This document shows positions 11,479 through 22,830 of a DNA stretch of 64,000 bases, one piece after another. The notes beneath the pieces are model-generated. The model was not told where the DNA came from. It saw only the letters and a program-made list of their open reading frames with translations, and made no database searches. This DNA is from Limanda limanda. Taxonomy: Eukaryota; Chordata; Actinopteri; Pleuronectiformes; Pleuronectidae. Numbering within the stretch: the stretch's first letter is position 1; every line of letters begins with the position of its first letter. A program made the position numbers and the translations under genes. Where the stretch lies: positions 9,689,428 through 9,753,427 of the forward strand of contig NC_083658.1 of assembly GCF_963576545.1 (NCBI RefSeq), given 5' to 3'.

Positions 11479-14400
11479 GCAAAGGATGTCGCACCTGATT
11501 AAGCTCTAAGTAAATTGACATTTAAGTTGACATAACTATGGCTGTTTTTAACCGTTTTATTTATATTTATTTTGGTGGTGCTGCCTATGTCTATAGAATG
11601 GACTTAACAATAAAGAAATCGGTAAATCCTGGGTACAGTCTGGGTGTGCAATACTCAGAGACAAATCTACAGCTTGGGAAAAATTGATGTAAGAACATTG
11701 ATATTCAGCCAAGCCCATAAAGTAATAATGGTATATTTCACAGTTAGTGTGCGCTAGAAAAACCTGAACAGGGACAGTACGAAAGGAAAAGAAGCTTTGG
11801 AGGCTGAAAAATTGAAGATACATAATATAGTTTGGAACAAGCAGTATGGGTAACGTTGCTGAAATTATCACAGTAGTTCTCCTCAATGTAGTTGTGGGGT
11901 ATTACGCACCAAGAATAGGGAGCAAATCTTAGAATATAGTCAGACATACTTCCTGGGGACTTAATTGTTTAAATATAAGCTGACAGAAATGTGGATTTAG
12001 TGTAAGGGTCCAGCCTATGTCCTTTCGATGACAGAGTAGGAGCTGCACCTTCTAGTAAAGGATGGAGGACTTTGCTCTTGGCAGTCATTACGTAGGTTGA
12101 CCCAATTGAAAATCTGGTGTCCAGCCGTTAGAAGCTTTTATTATAAGATATTGCATAGGTGGTACTCCCTTGTTTCTCATAGTCTTCCACTGTATTTAAT
12201 ATCAGTCTGAGCTGTGTCAGTATTTTACCGTCAACTGAAAATTGTGGGGTCGATTACAAAGTGTTACCTTGTGCCAGCGTGTTTATATGAAAATGTGCAT
12301 CTATGGGGAAAGATCATACTGGTGGGTAAAATATCTGGAGAATATTAACAGCTCCTTTAAATAAATACAGACTACACAGCCAATTCATCATTCTAAAATT
12401 AAAATACAATCTTTGGATCAATAAGAAGTTGTTTATTGTGGTGACACAACACCTCAGAAAAGTCTTAATGATCAAAATTTGAACGGAAGGGAATTCTCTT
12501 TCTTTTTTCTTTTAGAAAAAGGACACAGGTAGAAGCTCTAACTCTAGTTAGTCAACACCTGACTGTGAAATATTGGTAGTTGACCTTGGTTGCTCGTAAT
12601 ATACCAATCTATTTTAAGACGATGTATATATGTGGTCAACATGCAAGTAAACTCCTATTTTTAAACTGGTACTTTCCTTTGAATTCATTTGACTTGGTTT
12701 GTTGACATTTGCTTTTCACTTCTCACCTTCAGATGTGATGATTTATATCCTACCCACCAATGAGGAGTGACATGAAGTCACGTGATTCAAGAGGCATCAA
12801 CAAATCCTCAGCCAGCCTTCTTGGCGGTGATTTACTGTACACATGATAAAATACTCAAAATGTTGGCTCAAGGAGCTCCTGCCTCGGGCAAAAGTGTAAC
12901 AGGAAAAGGAACAAACCTCCCCGATCCAGAGCAGATGGTGATATAAAAGGCAGGGATATCTAAATGTTGCATAAGTGACTCAAGTGGGAAATTGTGTGAG
13001 GCCCATTGGTGTTACAGTGTAGCTTCCTGACAGCATTTAGTGGATTTTCCACAGTCAAAGCCACATATTCAGCCCCTGCCCTCTCAAGGTCCTCACGCTC
13101 TGCTCTGTCAACTTTAAACTGTCTGGCAAGTCTCCCTGCTGAGGGAGAAAAAAGCCAGTATAACAATGTACCAAATGTAGAGTTTAAACTTTAATCTACC
13201 TTTCAATTAAATATGAGACACAGCAGCAGGGAGGATTCAGAATGAATGGCGAGTCTAGCCAGAAAAGGGCTGAATGTGATGATTTTAAGGGGTAAAGATT
13301 TGTATGGATCATGTTTGTTTGATGATGTGCATTGAAATAGATTTTTTTAAATGGGTAGATTTAAAACAAATTCTTATTGTGTCTGCTCCACATCTGCTGC
13401 ACCTGGTTTCTCACAAAGATGCAGAGAATAACCCACTACTGTGCTTTCTTGAAGCCATGTTAGAGCTCACATTCAATGGGCATGCACAACACAATGATAA
13501 CAAAAACATCCGATTCTTTACAAGCACCTGTTAATCAAAACGATTTCTTCTCCATTTTTCTTGAAGTATCAGCCAGAAATTGTGAGTTTATTTTTCATGT
13601 GGTGCTTCAGCTTCATGTTAAGTTCAATAAAGGGAAAAACAAATTTAAAAGGAATCCACAGGGGGAAGAAACACAATGATCGAGAAGTAAACATGTGGTT
13701 ATCCAGATTGGGCCTTTGTTAATCAGAAAGCAGGTCAGCCAGAACACAGCAAATCAGTCAAGCTGGGCCCAAGTCAAACAATGTTGGAGAGTCATATACA
13801 TTCAGATGGTTAAGTACATGTACTTGTCTGTACTTAAAAAATCTGTCTTTGTAGACCAGAGAATTGAGAACACATTTGTGCACCGATGATGGTCAGAATG
13901 ATCATTTACAGCCCGAAGTCCAGAGGATCTGCATGTTGTCCAGCGATCTATAAAAAAGTTGTTGCTATCAGTATAATATTAGATGTTATCAGCCCCACCA
14001 TATTTGCCATCCAGCGGCAAGTGTTCACTGATACAGAAATAGGGCAGAAGAGGTCTTAGAGAGACTAAAGAGACTTAGTAGCCATAAATAGCTGTTATCA
14101 CACATTCTTAGTAGGCTCCTGAACTTAGAAGGCCAAGTGACGATGGACTAAGCTTGATACCAAGCCTAAGATGAATCAGTGCAGCTGGCCACTGAATACA
14201 AATGTTGATAAAGAGTTTAGAAATTGTGTTGATATACAGTCCCAACTGCGTATAGGCGTCTGTTACAGGTATTGGGCTGGACTGGAGTGGGACCACAACT
14301 CAAGAGAGAAAGGCGTTTGAAAGTCCAAATACAGAGTCTCGTAAAGACAACATGAAATAGGTGCAAGGTAGGACATCCAAAAGTCTTCTTCAACCGGTCC

Positions 14401-14671
14401 AGAGTCCAGTGACCAACTGGCGGACAGAATACCAAACAACGACCTCAAGAAAAGGGCAGCAGGGGAGCAGGCTGAGTGTGGAGACCGGGTGAGCAGTTAT
14501 TTCAAGCATGGCTGGATGTTCTTGGAACAGAGATAAAAGTCACATTAGCAATGCAGGAAGGCAGACAGAGTGTCCAAAGAATATCAGAGTAATGAAACAC
14601 AGACGTGGCCATATCGTTTCTAACAACTATGTTTGTTTGATTATCCTGCTGAGGAGAGACAGGTACCTGGA
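11479..14671. other. Intergenic; one exon-like frame inside
   Basis: No supported gene. It contains a minus-strand open frame with a good acceptor at 12960-13138, listed separately. The remainder is AT-rich DNA in which short open frames on both strands carry no domain. Confidence 0.4.
12960..13138 (-). other. Exon-like open frame with NAGNAG acceptor, unproven
   Basis: On the minus strand a pyrimidine-rich tract (TTTTTTCTCCCTCAG) ends at 13139 and is followed directly by another CAG, forming a tandem acceptor. An open frame then runs about 59 codons to TAG at 12960-12962. It has an amphipathic, charge-rich composition ('KVDRAEREDLERAGAEYVA'). I do not recognise a domain or protein family. 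The opposite strand is also open here, which weakens the case. There is no recognisable upstream exon or nearby poly(A) context. It could be the last exon of an unknown transcript, a decayed exon, or chance. Confidence 0.15.
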
Positions 14672-14745
14672 TACCACCTGTCACTGTATTATAAAGCGCT
14701 TTGATTGGTAATTAATACTAGAAAAGCGCTTTTTAAAGACAAATT
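14672..14745 (+). mobile_element. SINE/L2-type 3' tail fragment
   Basis: It contains 'ATAAAGCGCTTTGATTGG' and then 'CTAGAAAAGCGCTTTTTA', matching the two halves of the tail shared by the SINEs of this window. The tRNA-like head is absent, so this is a 5'-truncated or decayed copy. Confidence 0.6.
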
Positions 14746-15463
14746 ATTTGTCTCTTCTAAACTAACTGACTGACTTCACCTTTTTTCACATATATCAGAC
14801 TTCCTGTTGGTTTATGCAAATTACCAATTAGTTTAGCTAGATTTACTGTTGTCAACAGTTGCTGACAGATCACACACACACACTCACCAACTCCAGGTAG
14901 TGAATTAACAAGTTTGTCAAGGAATACATGAATAATAAAGGGGGTGTGAACACAACCTCTACTTTACTTGTTACTGCGGTCTGCTCTCATATTGAGAAAC
15001 AGAAGCTGATATTATAAAACAGCGCTGTTATTAGATTGTATTTCAAAACTTCTTAAAATTTCCTCTTTGCTTTTCCTCTAGAAGGAGCCAACATGATTGC
15101 AGGGGTCGTTAAAGGTAGGTTGATTTGTCTTACAGTCTTATTCTGAGCTCAAAAAGAAAGCCCAAAAAATAGCTATCTGAAAGTTGCCTTCTGTTCTGTT
15201 ATTTATTTCATTTATTTATGTTGAAAACACTGGTCTTTCTGGCAGAAATGACCTTAACTGAACATGTCACTGACCCAGACGTTTAAACACAGCATTACAA
15301 CGTCTATCAGGTCACAATAAATTATGACTCATTATTCATTGGTTCTAAGACAAAATAAGACAAACTAATGTCTTATTATGATGATATAAGTATCTGTTAC
15401 TAAAACTTAAGGGAGATAACTGTGATTTTAGGAGAAATGGAATCTTGTCTCTTGGACTGGCAT

Positions 15464-15466
<3 letters not shown>
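14746..15466. other. Intergenic, with one microexon candidate
   Basis: AT-rich DNA. The only signal of note is the splice-flanked 33-nt segment at 15082-15114. A short CA repeat lies near 14873. Confidence 0.4.
15082..15114 (+). other. Candidate 33-nt cassette microexon
   Basis: A strong acceptor (CTTTGCTTTTCCTCTAG, ending 15081) is followed by 33 nt and then a good donor (AAAG|GTAGGT, from 15115). Thirty-three is a multiple of three, and one phase is open and reads GANMIAGVVK; the other two phases contain stops. A TGC within the pyrimidine tract just upstream resembles the UGC element used by the neuronal splicing factor SRRM4. I cannot assign the peptide to a known gene, and no neighbouring exon was found, so the host transcript is unknown. 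Chance is a real alternative. Confidence 0.2.
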
Positions 15467-15531
<65 letters not shown>

Positions 15532-15554
15532 CTGTCTCTCTCTCCATCTCTCTC
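15467..15554 (+). repeat. (TC)30 microsatellite with degenerate extension
   Basis: A pure TC dinucleotide array spans 15467-15526, followed to 15554 by imperfect CTGTCTGTCTCTC units. The Leu-Ser repeat frame read through it is a by-product. Confidence 0.95.
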
Positions 15555-16397
15555 AAATCCTCAAAACAGCTCAAAAACTAGTTAACCTCCGAGTTGCATT
15601 CATGATAGCACAGCCTCTTCCTCTTATTCTCTTCATCCATAGCCTCCCTAACAGGTACTGTCAAGTAGACATCAAGCAGGATGTTAGACCATGCAGAGCG
15701 GCCAGGTCTTGTGGTGGAGACAATTTGTGAAGGAGCTAAAAGCTGCTCGCATTTATCCACCAACATACCCCATGTTTCGGGCTGGCCCCAGTTGACCCTG
15801 TTCCCCTTCTAGCACAAACGGTGCAAACGAGTTTGTTTATCTAAAACATAAACCTTGCTTTTAGTAAGTACTGCTTTTTGTTGGTATAAAGGGGGGCAGA
15901 AGTTTATATTACTTATGTGGAATGTATTAGAGATAGTATAGTACATGTAAGTTAAACCTGATGTGTTTCAGAAGCAATTGGTGTCAAAGTAATGTAATTA
16001 AACATTCTGATTCCAGTGTGTGTTCATTTTTTTTTACTTCAATCTCTTTTTTTTCTTCATCTGTCAAGTGCTTAATATTAATGCATGCATATATGTCTTA
16101 GCTCAGCACAACAACTCTGAAAAACCACCAACTCATACTGAGCTTGTATCATTGAATCTTGTCTGTGTTCAGTGAACATCCAATATTAGAATGAATATTG
16201 GATGTTGTCTCAAGTACAACTTCTCTGGATAGTGTACACATTCATTTTAACATCATTTTATCTGAGTGGGATATTAATCTTGTCTCTGGGTTTCTGTTTC
16301 CATGCTTTGGAGAGCCAGTGTGTCCTTACAGTTTTGAACTCGGGCAGCGGAGAAAATGAAGTTAGAATATGAGAAGTGATGCTTTAGGTTGTCATTA
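15555..16397. other. Intergenic, no gene seen
   Basis: AT-rich sequence without a supported exon. It includes a perfect 12-bp inverted repeat at 16176-16205. Confidence 0.5.
16176..16205. repeat. Perfect 12-bp inverted repeat, 6-nt loop
   Basis: Arms 16176-16187 (ACATCCAATATT) and 16194-16205 (AATATTGGATGT) pair perfectly around AGAATG. The stem is AT-rich and too short for a typical microRNA precursor. Confidence 0.75.
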
Positions 16398-17289
16398 GAT
16401 GAGGAAAGAAAGGCAGGGTCGCAAAAATAGAATAGAGGGCAAAAAATGAGAAGAGAGGCTAACGGATGAGTTAAGAGGAGGACAGGAAAGAAAAATAGAG
16501 GGGAGAAGAAGACAGGTGAGTGCACAAGATAAAGGTGGCAGGTGAGAGAAGACGTGGAGGAGAATAGAGAGGAGAGAAAGGAGTGGCAAGATTATAAGGG
16601 AGGGTAAAAACAAAGTGGGCAGAAAGGGGAAGATACAAGATAAGAAAGAAGAAAGGGAGAAGACGTGAACTGAAGTGAAAGATAAAACAGATGAAGTTGG
16701 AGGACAGGGGGAAGACAAAGGCAATAAATAGATGACAGAGTGTGGCATGATATATGAGAACAAGGGAAGGGAGGAGAAGAGACAGGAGATGGCAAACAAA
16801 TAGACTATGAAAGTGTGAAGGTGGGAAAGAGGAGGAAAGATAAGAAAGGGGAGGATGGAAAAAGAAGAGAGGTGAAATTGATCATAAAGTGACAAGAAAG
16901 AGTAAATAACGAGAAAAACAAAGAGAGGAGATAAGAATAGAAAGACAGAAGGAAGGCTATAGAAAGCTAGTAGAAGACAGGAAGTTATAGAAAAGGGGTG
17001 AAGAAGAGGAGAAGAGGAAGATGGGAGAGCTAAGGAAGAGAGAATGAGGAAGGAGAAAGGGAAATAAGAAAAGAAGGAAAGAAAGAGGAGGAAAAGAAGA
17101 CAGTTAATAGAAGGGAGGAGTACAAAGCAAGGAAGGAGATGAGGAGAGAGTAAAAGGATGGAGAGAAGAAAGAAGGAAGATGTGGAAACTGACCGAGATG
17201 TTGGAAAGGGAAGTGATGTGAGGACATGAGGTGAGAGGAGGAGAAGAAAAGATCAAAAGAAGACAGGAAAGGAGGTGGAGACGACCTCA
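16398..17289 (+). repeat. Purine-rich low-complexity block, about 0.9 kb
   Basis: The plus strand is overwhelmingly A and G, built of irregular GAAG, GAGG, AGAAAG and GGAAGA units interrupted by isolated pyrimidines. There is no fixed repeat period. The opposite strand yields long Ser/Leu/Pro/Phe frames, which are artefacts of the missing purine stops TAA, TAG and TGA. Such polypurine-polypyrimidine tracts can form triplex DNA in vitro. Confidence 0.85.
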
Positions 17290-18354
17290 GGCTGGATATA
17301 AAGCTGCATTTCCCCTTTCTCCTTTGAGCAGTTTGACAATTCTTCTTTTTCATGTTCTATACGTTGTCATGCGATACATATGTTGTGTGTGGCTTTTTTC
17401 CAAAGGGTGTCTGGCTGTAGCGTGGCCTCTCCACATTAATTAGCCCCCGGGTGATTTAGAATTCATGAGTAAATGCCGGTTACATCCGTCAGGAGCGACA
17501 CAAGTGCCCTCTCAGCCAGCTGCCTCCTACAGATGCATCTTAAGTTTGCTCGGCCATGCGGACAGCACTTTGACCCCCCCCCCCCACCGAAGAAAGACTA
17601 AGTTGGTAATGTGCACAAATGAGCTGCGGGTCTGTACACGCTGACAGTCCATCAAGCCAAAAGAGGATGGATGCTCTGAATATGGAAGTGTATACAGCTA
17701 ATCAGCGAGGCAGACATAAGCAGGTGGTTTCAGAAGAGGGGAAGAATTCTATATTCTTCTCATGTACATGATGAGGTGCCGGTTGCATTTTTGCTTGAAT
17801 TCATACCATTTGAATATGTCCTGCTCCTCTCCTCGGGTAGGCATTACATTCATTTCTCCAGACAGAGGCTCTTATCAAAATGCGGCAGGCCTACTCGGAT
17901 AAATAAAGGTCTGGCAGTGGGGGGGAGGCTGCAGTGTGCCACGGTTGAGCCGTCGACGCATATAAAAAAGATATTAGGTCCATTCTAATTATGCTCGTGG
18001 AAACATGGTGACTTGGCCTTTCTTGTGTACAATGAGGGTCAGAAGCACAGCAGTGATTATGGAATCAATAACTCTCCAATAGGGCTAGATGATTCTAAAA
18101 GGGCCAAATGTCACAAGAGCTGCCTCAGCATATACGTGGCGTTTTCTCTCCTGCAAAAGTCAGATTGGAAGTAATACTGTTAACTGCAGCTGCAGATTGT
18201 CTGGTTATGTAGATGGTTATGTTACATAAGACACTGTGGATCCTGCTACATAGTTTTCAGGTCAAGATTTAAATCGAGAATTCTCCCAACAACACAGCAC
18301 AACAGAACATCAGTGGCTTTAGTGCTGTGCCCATTCTAAACAGGCCTGTTGGCT
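17290..18354. other. Intergenic with a possible regulatory block
   Basis: No exon. A candidate element at 17435-17575 contains 'ACATTAATTAGCCC' and precedes a C-run (17574-17584). The sequence to 18354 is unremarkable. Confidence 0.4.
17435..17575. promoter_or_regulatory. Candidate conserved non-coding element
   Basis: The block includes a homeodomain-type TAATTAG core, 'GAATTCATGAGTAAAT' and several CpG sites, with no repeat similarity elsewhere in the window and no coding frame. Judged by eye only. Confidence 0.2.
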
Positions 18355-19075
18355 TGTCCTGTGTTCAGAAAAATACCTGGTCATTAGTGAGTCCTCCTTA
18401 GTTGTTGTACAATATACTGTCACCTTGTTATTGTTTTCATTTTTGACATTGTGTGCAGAGCTTTTTATATGCAGCCTATGGTGCAGAGTGACGTTAGAGA
18501 AGTGTGCATTCATCCTACACCGACATCTATTATAGTCCAGGTATGTGGCTTACATATAAGCTTGAATCATTTACTTAACTGCTGTTACATATCAGCTTTT
18601 TTCAAAGGTGTGTTAAGCAATTGACACAATATTTAGATCCAAGTTCACAAAATAAAAGCTCTTTATTTCAGCTTGGTAAGAAGCAGTGCAGCAACAAAAC
18701 TGTGCTTTTACTTTGATGCCATAACCTGTGTTGGCTGTGTTGATCCAGTTGCTTACCACTGAAAACAAAGAATAACATTCAACTGGGTCCATGGACTGAT
18801 CGTTATAGCACACTGCAACCCCCCCCCCCATCCCACCCACTCTCACACTCATACTAACTGCTACAGAGCGCCGGTTGCTTAAATATAGAATTTGCATTAA
18901 TATTGAATGTATCTCGTGTCTAAATCACACCAAACTCAGCGCTGCACTTTCACGACTGCTTAGAATATACATGCAGAGTGTGACGTTAATTGTTGAACAG
19001 TTTGCAGAGATATGCGCTCCATAGACAGACAGAGGTTTGTGTAATTTGTAGGTAGATGTGTACAACAACTTGCCA
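18355..19075 (-). repeat. Dispersed repeat family R1, copy 1
   Basis: This stretch shares interrupted but clear similarity with 34045-34850 in the same orientation and with 61225-61840 and 24755-25375 in reverse. Landmarks are 'ACAATATACTGTCAC' (near 18409), 'TACATATCAGC' (near 18585), 'CGTGTCTAAATCACACCA' (from 18915) and 'TTTGTAGGTAGAT' (near 19045). No coding frame, terminal repeats or target duplication were found, so its class is unknown. A C-run (18820-18829) interrupts it. Confidence 0.7.
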
Positions 19076-22000
19076 ATATAGGAACCAGCATGTGGCTTAA
19101 GGAGTTTTTCTGAATCCACAACTTTTTTTAAATAATGAATTGTAGAAGATAATTTCACTTTTAACTCGATTGCCATCTTTTCACATCAATTTAGCGTCAA
19201 GTCCCCTACAAGTCTTGGATAAATCTAAATAGTTTGCACACACATAGATTGGGCTACTTACATCATCATCATCAGAATGAATCTTCAAACATGATCGATT
19301 CCCTGATCAGTGGATCAATCTATCTCCATGTGGAAATTTTAAAATATGAATAATGTGTTTTCTAAATTGTGTCAAACATTCCTCTCGCTGAAAAAACATC
19401 TTACATATTTCCAATATTCGCCACTATTCAACCTGATTACACCATATTTCTGGCCCCAGTATATGCACCAGGGCCAACCCATTTCACTCATAGGTCAATA
19501 ATATCTAGAGGCTGGAACAAGCTCCTCTCTTCTCGGGCCAACTTCCCCACCAAGAGGATTCAGAGCAGGATCCCTTTGATGATCGCACATCCTGTCTAAT
19601 TAATGAGGGGGGAAATTAGGGGATTCTGGGATTTTTTTATTTTTACTAGCCCCAATTCTTCTGATGTCTCATTAAAACCAAGTCTGGAAGTGGCCTGTCC
19701 TATAACTGCTCCTGCTTGGTCCACAGGGAAGTGGGTAGGCATAAATGCTCCATTCTGCTCCAACTCCCAGTGGATGTGGTGTCTGATATGGTCGGTGCGC
19801 TCACTGGGTGGGACAGGAGATCCCCTGCAGAAAAAAAAATCGAGAGTAGTGAAAAAACCCAGAGTAGTGCCTGGTCTCTGGGCGAGCCTTGACTTTGATT
19901 TGATCCTGCAATAATAACATTTTCCAAGGATATGATGTACTGATCCTCCTAGGTACACACACAGGGGGATTTGTATCGGTTGTTCCATCACTACCCCAAT
20001 CCGATGTATTAAACCATGTTTGTTTGAAAATGCTGAATAAATCCAACCATAGCAGCCTTGATGTTGATTTCTATTCAGGCTTTAAATTAAGTTCAAATAG
20101 AAAGAATGAATGTGGATTTAATTCAATAATCATCACAGAGACAGTGATCAATACGTTCCTGAACATGTTAATGTAAAGGACACTTATTTACCCGATGTTT
20201 TTAGATTGTTAGTCGTGTCATTGGAGGTAATATGTTTTATATCAGCAGTCATTGTGCAACGAGGGACAATTTGAGACTCGGTATCTTGCCCAAGAACACT
20301 TCAGTTCTTAGGGTTAGAGAACATTTATTGTCATAGTTACAATATTACAAGTTACAATATCATTTACAAATTTCGATTTCTTTGGCCTTACCAAGTCATA
20401 TCAACTTCACAACTTTTCAAAAAGAAATATCAGCACTTTAATTCCGCTCTTTTTATGGCATCGCAACAACAAAACGAACTTTGTGCTTTCAACTTCGTTA
20501 CCAAACTTCCGAACAGGTAGTGATTCTATAAATGCTGTTGCCATGGCAAATATCAGCCCCGGTCTTCAGGGTCAGTCAGTCTGTGTCTTTCAGTCAATGG
20601 TGAATTCAAACTAATCAAATTATGACTTTTATGAATTATGCTGGAATTTATCTGAGGACATAAAAGAACCTTCACTGTCTGGTAAAAAGCACTGGTTCCC
20701 TTTTTATTCAAGTTTTATAAATATTGAAGGTAATGCGTTCATATTCACATTCATATGTAGATGATACTATTCTCGTCCGTAGAGCAATCTGGATCTAGGA
20801 CTTCTTTTAAATCATTTTAAATATGGTATTTACTTGGTCAAGAAAGGGATTGTTATGCCCCCATTTTTACCCTGAATAGGAAATGGGAATATGAATTAAA
20901 CATGTCCCGCTCTAGAAATAATTGTTAAAAAGCTAATGCTAGATTTAAGTTCCTTTTTTGTTTTATGCTGAGTCATGGCCGTTTCTATTAGTTAAAACAA
21001 CAATAAAAAATGATGTTGTTAGGGTCATGGAAAAAGAAAAGCTCATCAGTTTCACACTGTAAACAAAGAGACGTCTCCTGTGGCCAAGTGTGTTGTTTTG
21101 TTGACCAATCCAGTCACCCAAATCCCCCCCCCGTTTCACTTTGTTGCTCTATATAATCCATAAACATACAAAAAAAAACAGTGGATGGAGCTGTGAGAAA
21201 TCAGTAATAACAGTAGTAGAAGTCATTAAATCTATAAATGTGTGCTTTAATGTGACATCTCTTGTCTCAGTTTCCTCCTCCATTCCCCAGCCTGCAATCA
21301 ATGCATTAGCTCCAAAGCACCAGGAGACATGAGTAATTTATCATTTTGGTAATTCATAATTAAAGTGGTGCTGCGGCACTGATGCATGCACAGCTCTCGC
21401 TACACCCACACACTGTCTTCTCGGTCCACATTTTTTTCGGTGAATTTGTCATGAGCATTGTGTGCCGAGTGATTCTTTCTCCAACCACCAGCAAACACAC
21501 ATTTCACACCACTCTAGGTAAGTGAGTACTTCAGTTTCAGCTCACAGTGTTTTTTTTTAAAGGTTCAATTCAAAAAGTACAGGAGGTGACTGACTATCCC
21601 GTGGCTCTGTTGGTTTGTTTACCAGTGTAGCGTCCCACAAACACATCCCAGTCACCGCTTTGTCAGCCAGCTGCACAAAGTGTTTACCTCGGCAAATAGC
21701 ACCCCGTGATTTTGTCAAACTGTGCTGCTCCAACGCCAGTGAATATCTGTGTATTGATCAGAGAGGAGGACAAAAAATAACATCACAACAGTTACTGGAA
21801 TTCAGTGAGCATGCTTTTCCTTCCAAAAAAGCACAGTCTGTGCCCCAGAGACAGGAAAAATACAGGTGTTCCCATTCCAGAACGCAAGTGGAAAGTGTCT
21901 GGTCCCTTATCTGGGTGAGCTAATGCTGTCACTCATGCAAACAGGGTTAAACAATACATATTATGAAAATCCATCATCAACGTTGTAAGATTATCATCAC

Positions 22001-22489
22001 CAGGATCGCTGTTCCCTTTCTACCTGTAGAAACAGTTAATGCGTCACATGAGGCTTAACAACTAGCTTTAGCAACATTGTAATCCATGTCGGCAGCAATT
22101 TTGTTGAGGCAGTATGAGATCACAAAGTTTGCCAGATGGATGAGTCAGCACTGATGTAATTGTCTTTGGTCCCTTACCTGTTGGAGGTAATGATGAGCTG
22201 TGCAGGTTTATTTCACCGAGCTGCAGGATGGCGCATCACTACAGAGAATAGGGATATGGTTTTGTTTGTTTATGACCATCTTTTAAGGGGCTTTGTTGTG
22301 ATGAGACACAGATAAACCAAAAGACACGTACTCTGTGTTCCCAGGAAACCAAATGCAAATGTTTCCTGTATGAGATTGCTTGCAGACGATCGCTCCTATT
22401 GCAGCTTAGCGCCTTGTTGTGCCTTGACAGTTAAATAGTTATGACACTTTAACTTAAAAATGATGCCTCTCCCAACCACTGCAGTTTCC
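19076..22489. other. Intergenic, no gene seen
   Basis: It contains an open minus-strand segment (19596-19824) with an acceptor-like TTTTTTCTGCAG, of unknown nature. A SINE body fragment lies at 20273-20312 (minus strand; the phrase 'TCTTGCCCAAGAACACTTCAG' reversed). The remainder is AT-rich DNA. Nothing in it resembles a known protein. Confidence 0.4.
20273..20312 (-). mobile_element. SINE body fragment
   Basis: On the minus strand it reads 'GAAGTGTTCTTGGGCAAGAT', the central body phrase of the tRNA-derived SINE family found elsewhere in this window. Neither head nor tail remains. Confidence 0.45.
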
Positions 22490-22830
22490 ATCTACCTTTT
22501 TCCACATAATTTTTCCCCCCTGGATTCATACAAGGTTATGACAACCTTAACCTTTGAACACTGAAAATCGAATCACTACATTGTTTAGTTCAAATGACAA
22601 CTGATCAAAAGTTGAATAAATTCCCTCAAGGTCGTCTTAAGACGTCAAATTCAAAAATCCAAAAACAACGTGACCTTGACCATTGACCACCAAATTCTAC
22701 TCTAGGTCATCAATGAGTCCAAGTGAATTGTGTTAGATGCAATCAAATTCCCTATGAATGGTCCTGATATATTTCATTCACAGGGATGTGAGGTCACTGT
22801 GACCCCCAGACACCAAAATCTAATCAGAAA
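22490..22830 (+). repeat. Common teleost interspersed repeat
   Basis: Phrases such as 'CGTGACCTTGACCATTGACC', 'GAGTCCAAGTGAAT', 'AAATTCCCTCAAGG' and 'ACCAAAATCTAATCAG' belong to a repeat that I recognise as widespread in fish genomes. The order suggests one diverged unit (22560-22780) followed by the start of another (22785-22830). The class is not determined. Confidence 0.6.

Noticed and set aside
15422..15730. Plus-strand frame with a long Leu-Ser repeat
   Set aside because: The repeat is the translated (TC)30 microsatellite.
16395..16895. Minus-strand frame of 166 codons rich in Ser, Leu and Pro
   Set aside because: It is the complement of the purine-rich block. Absence of purine-containing stops makes the frame open without coding selection.
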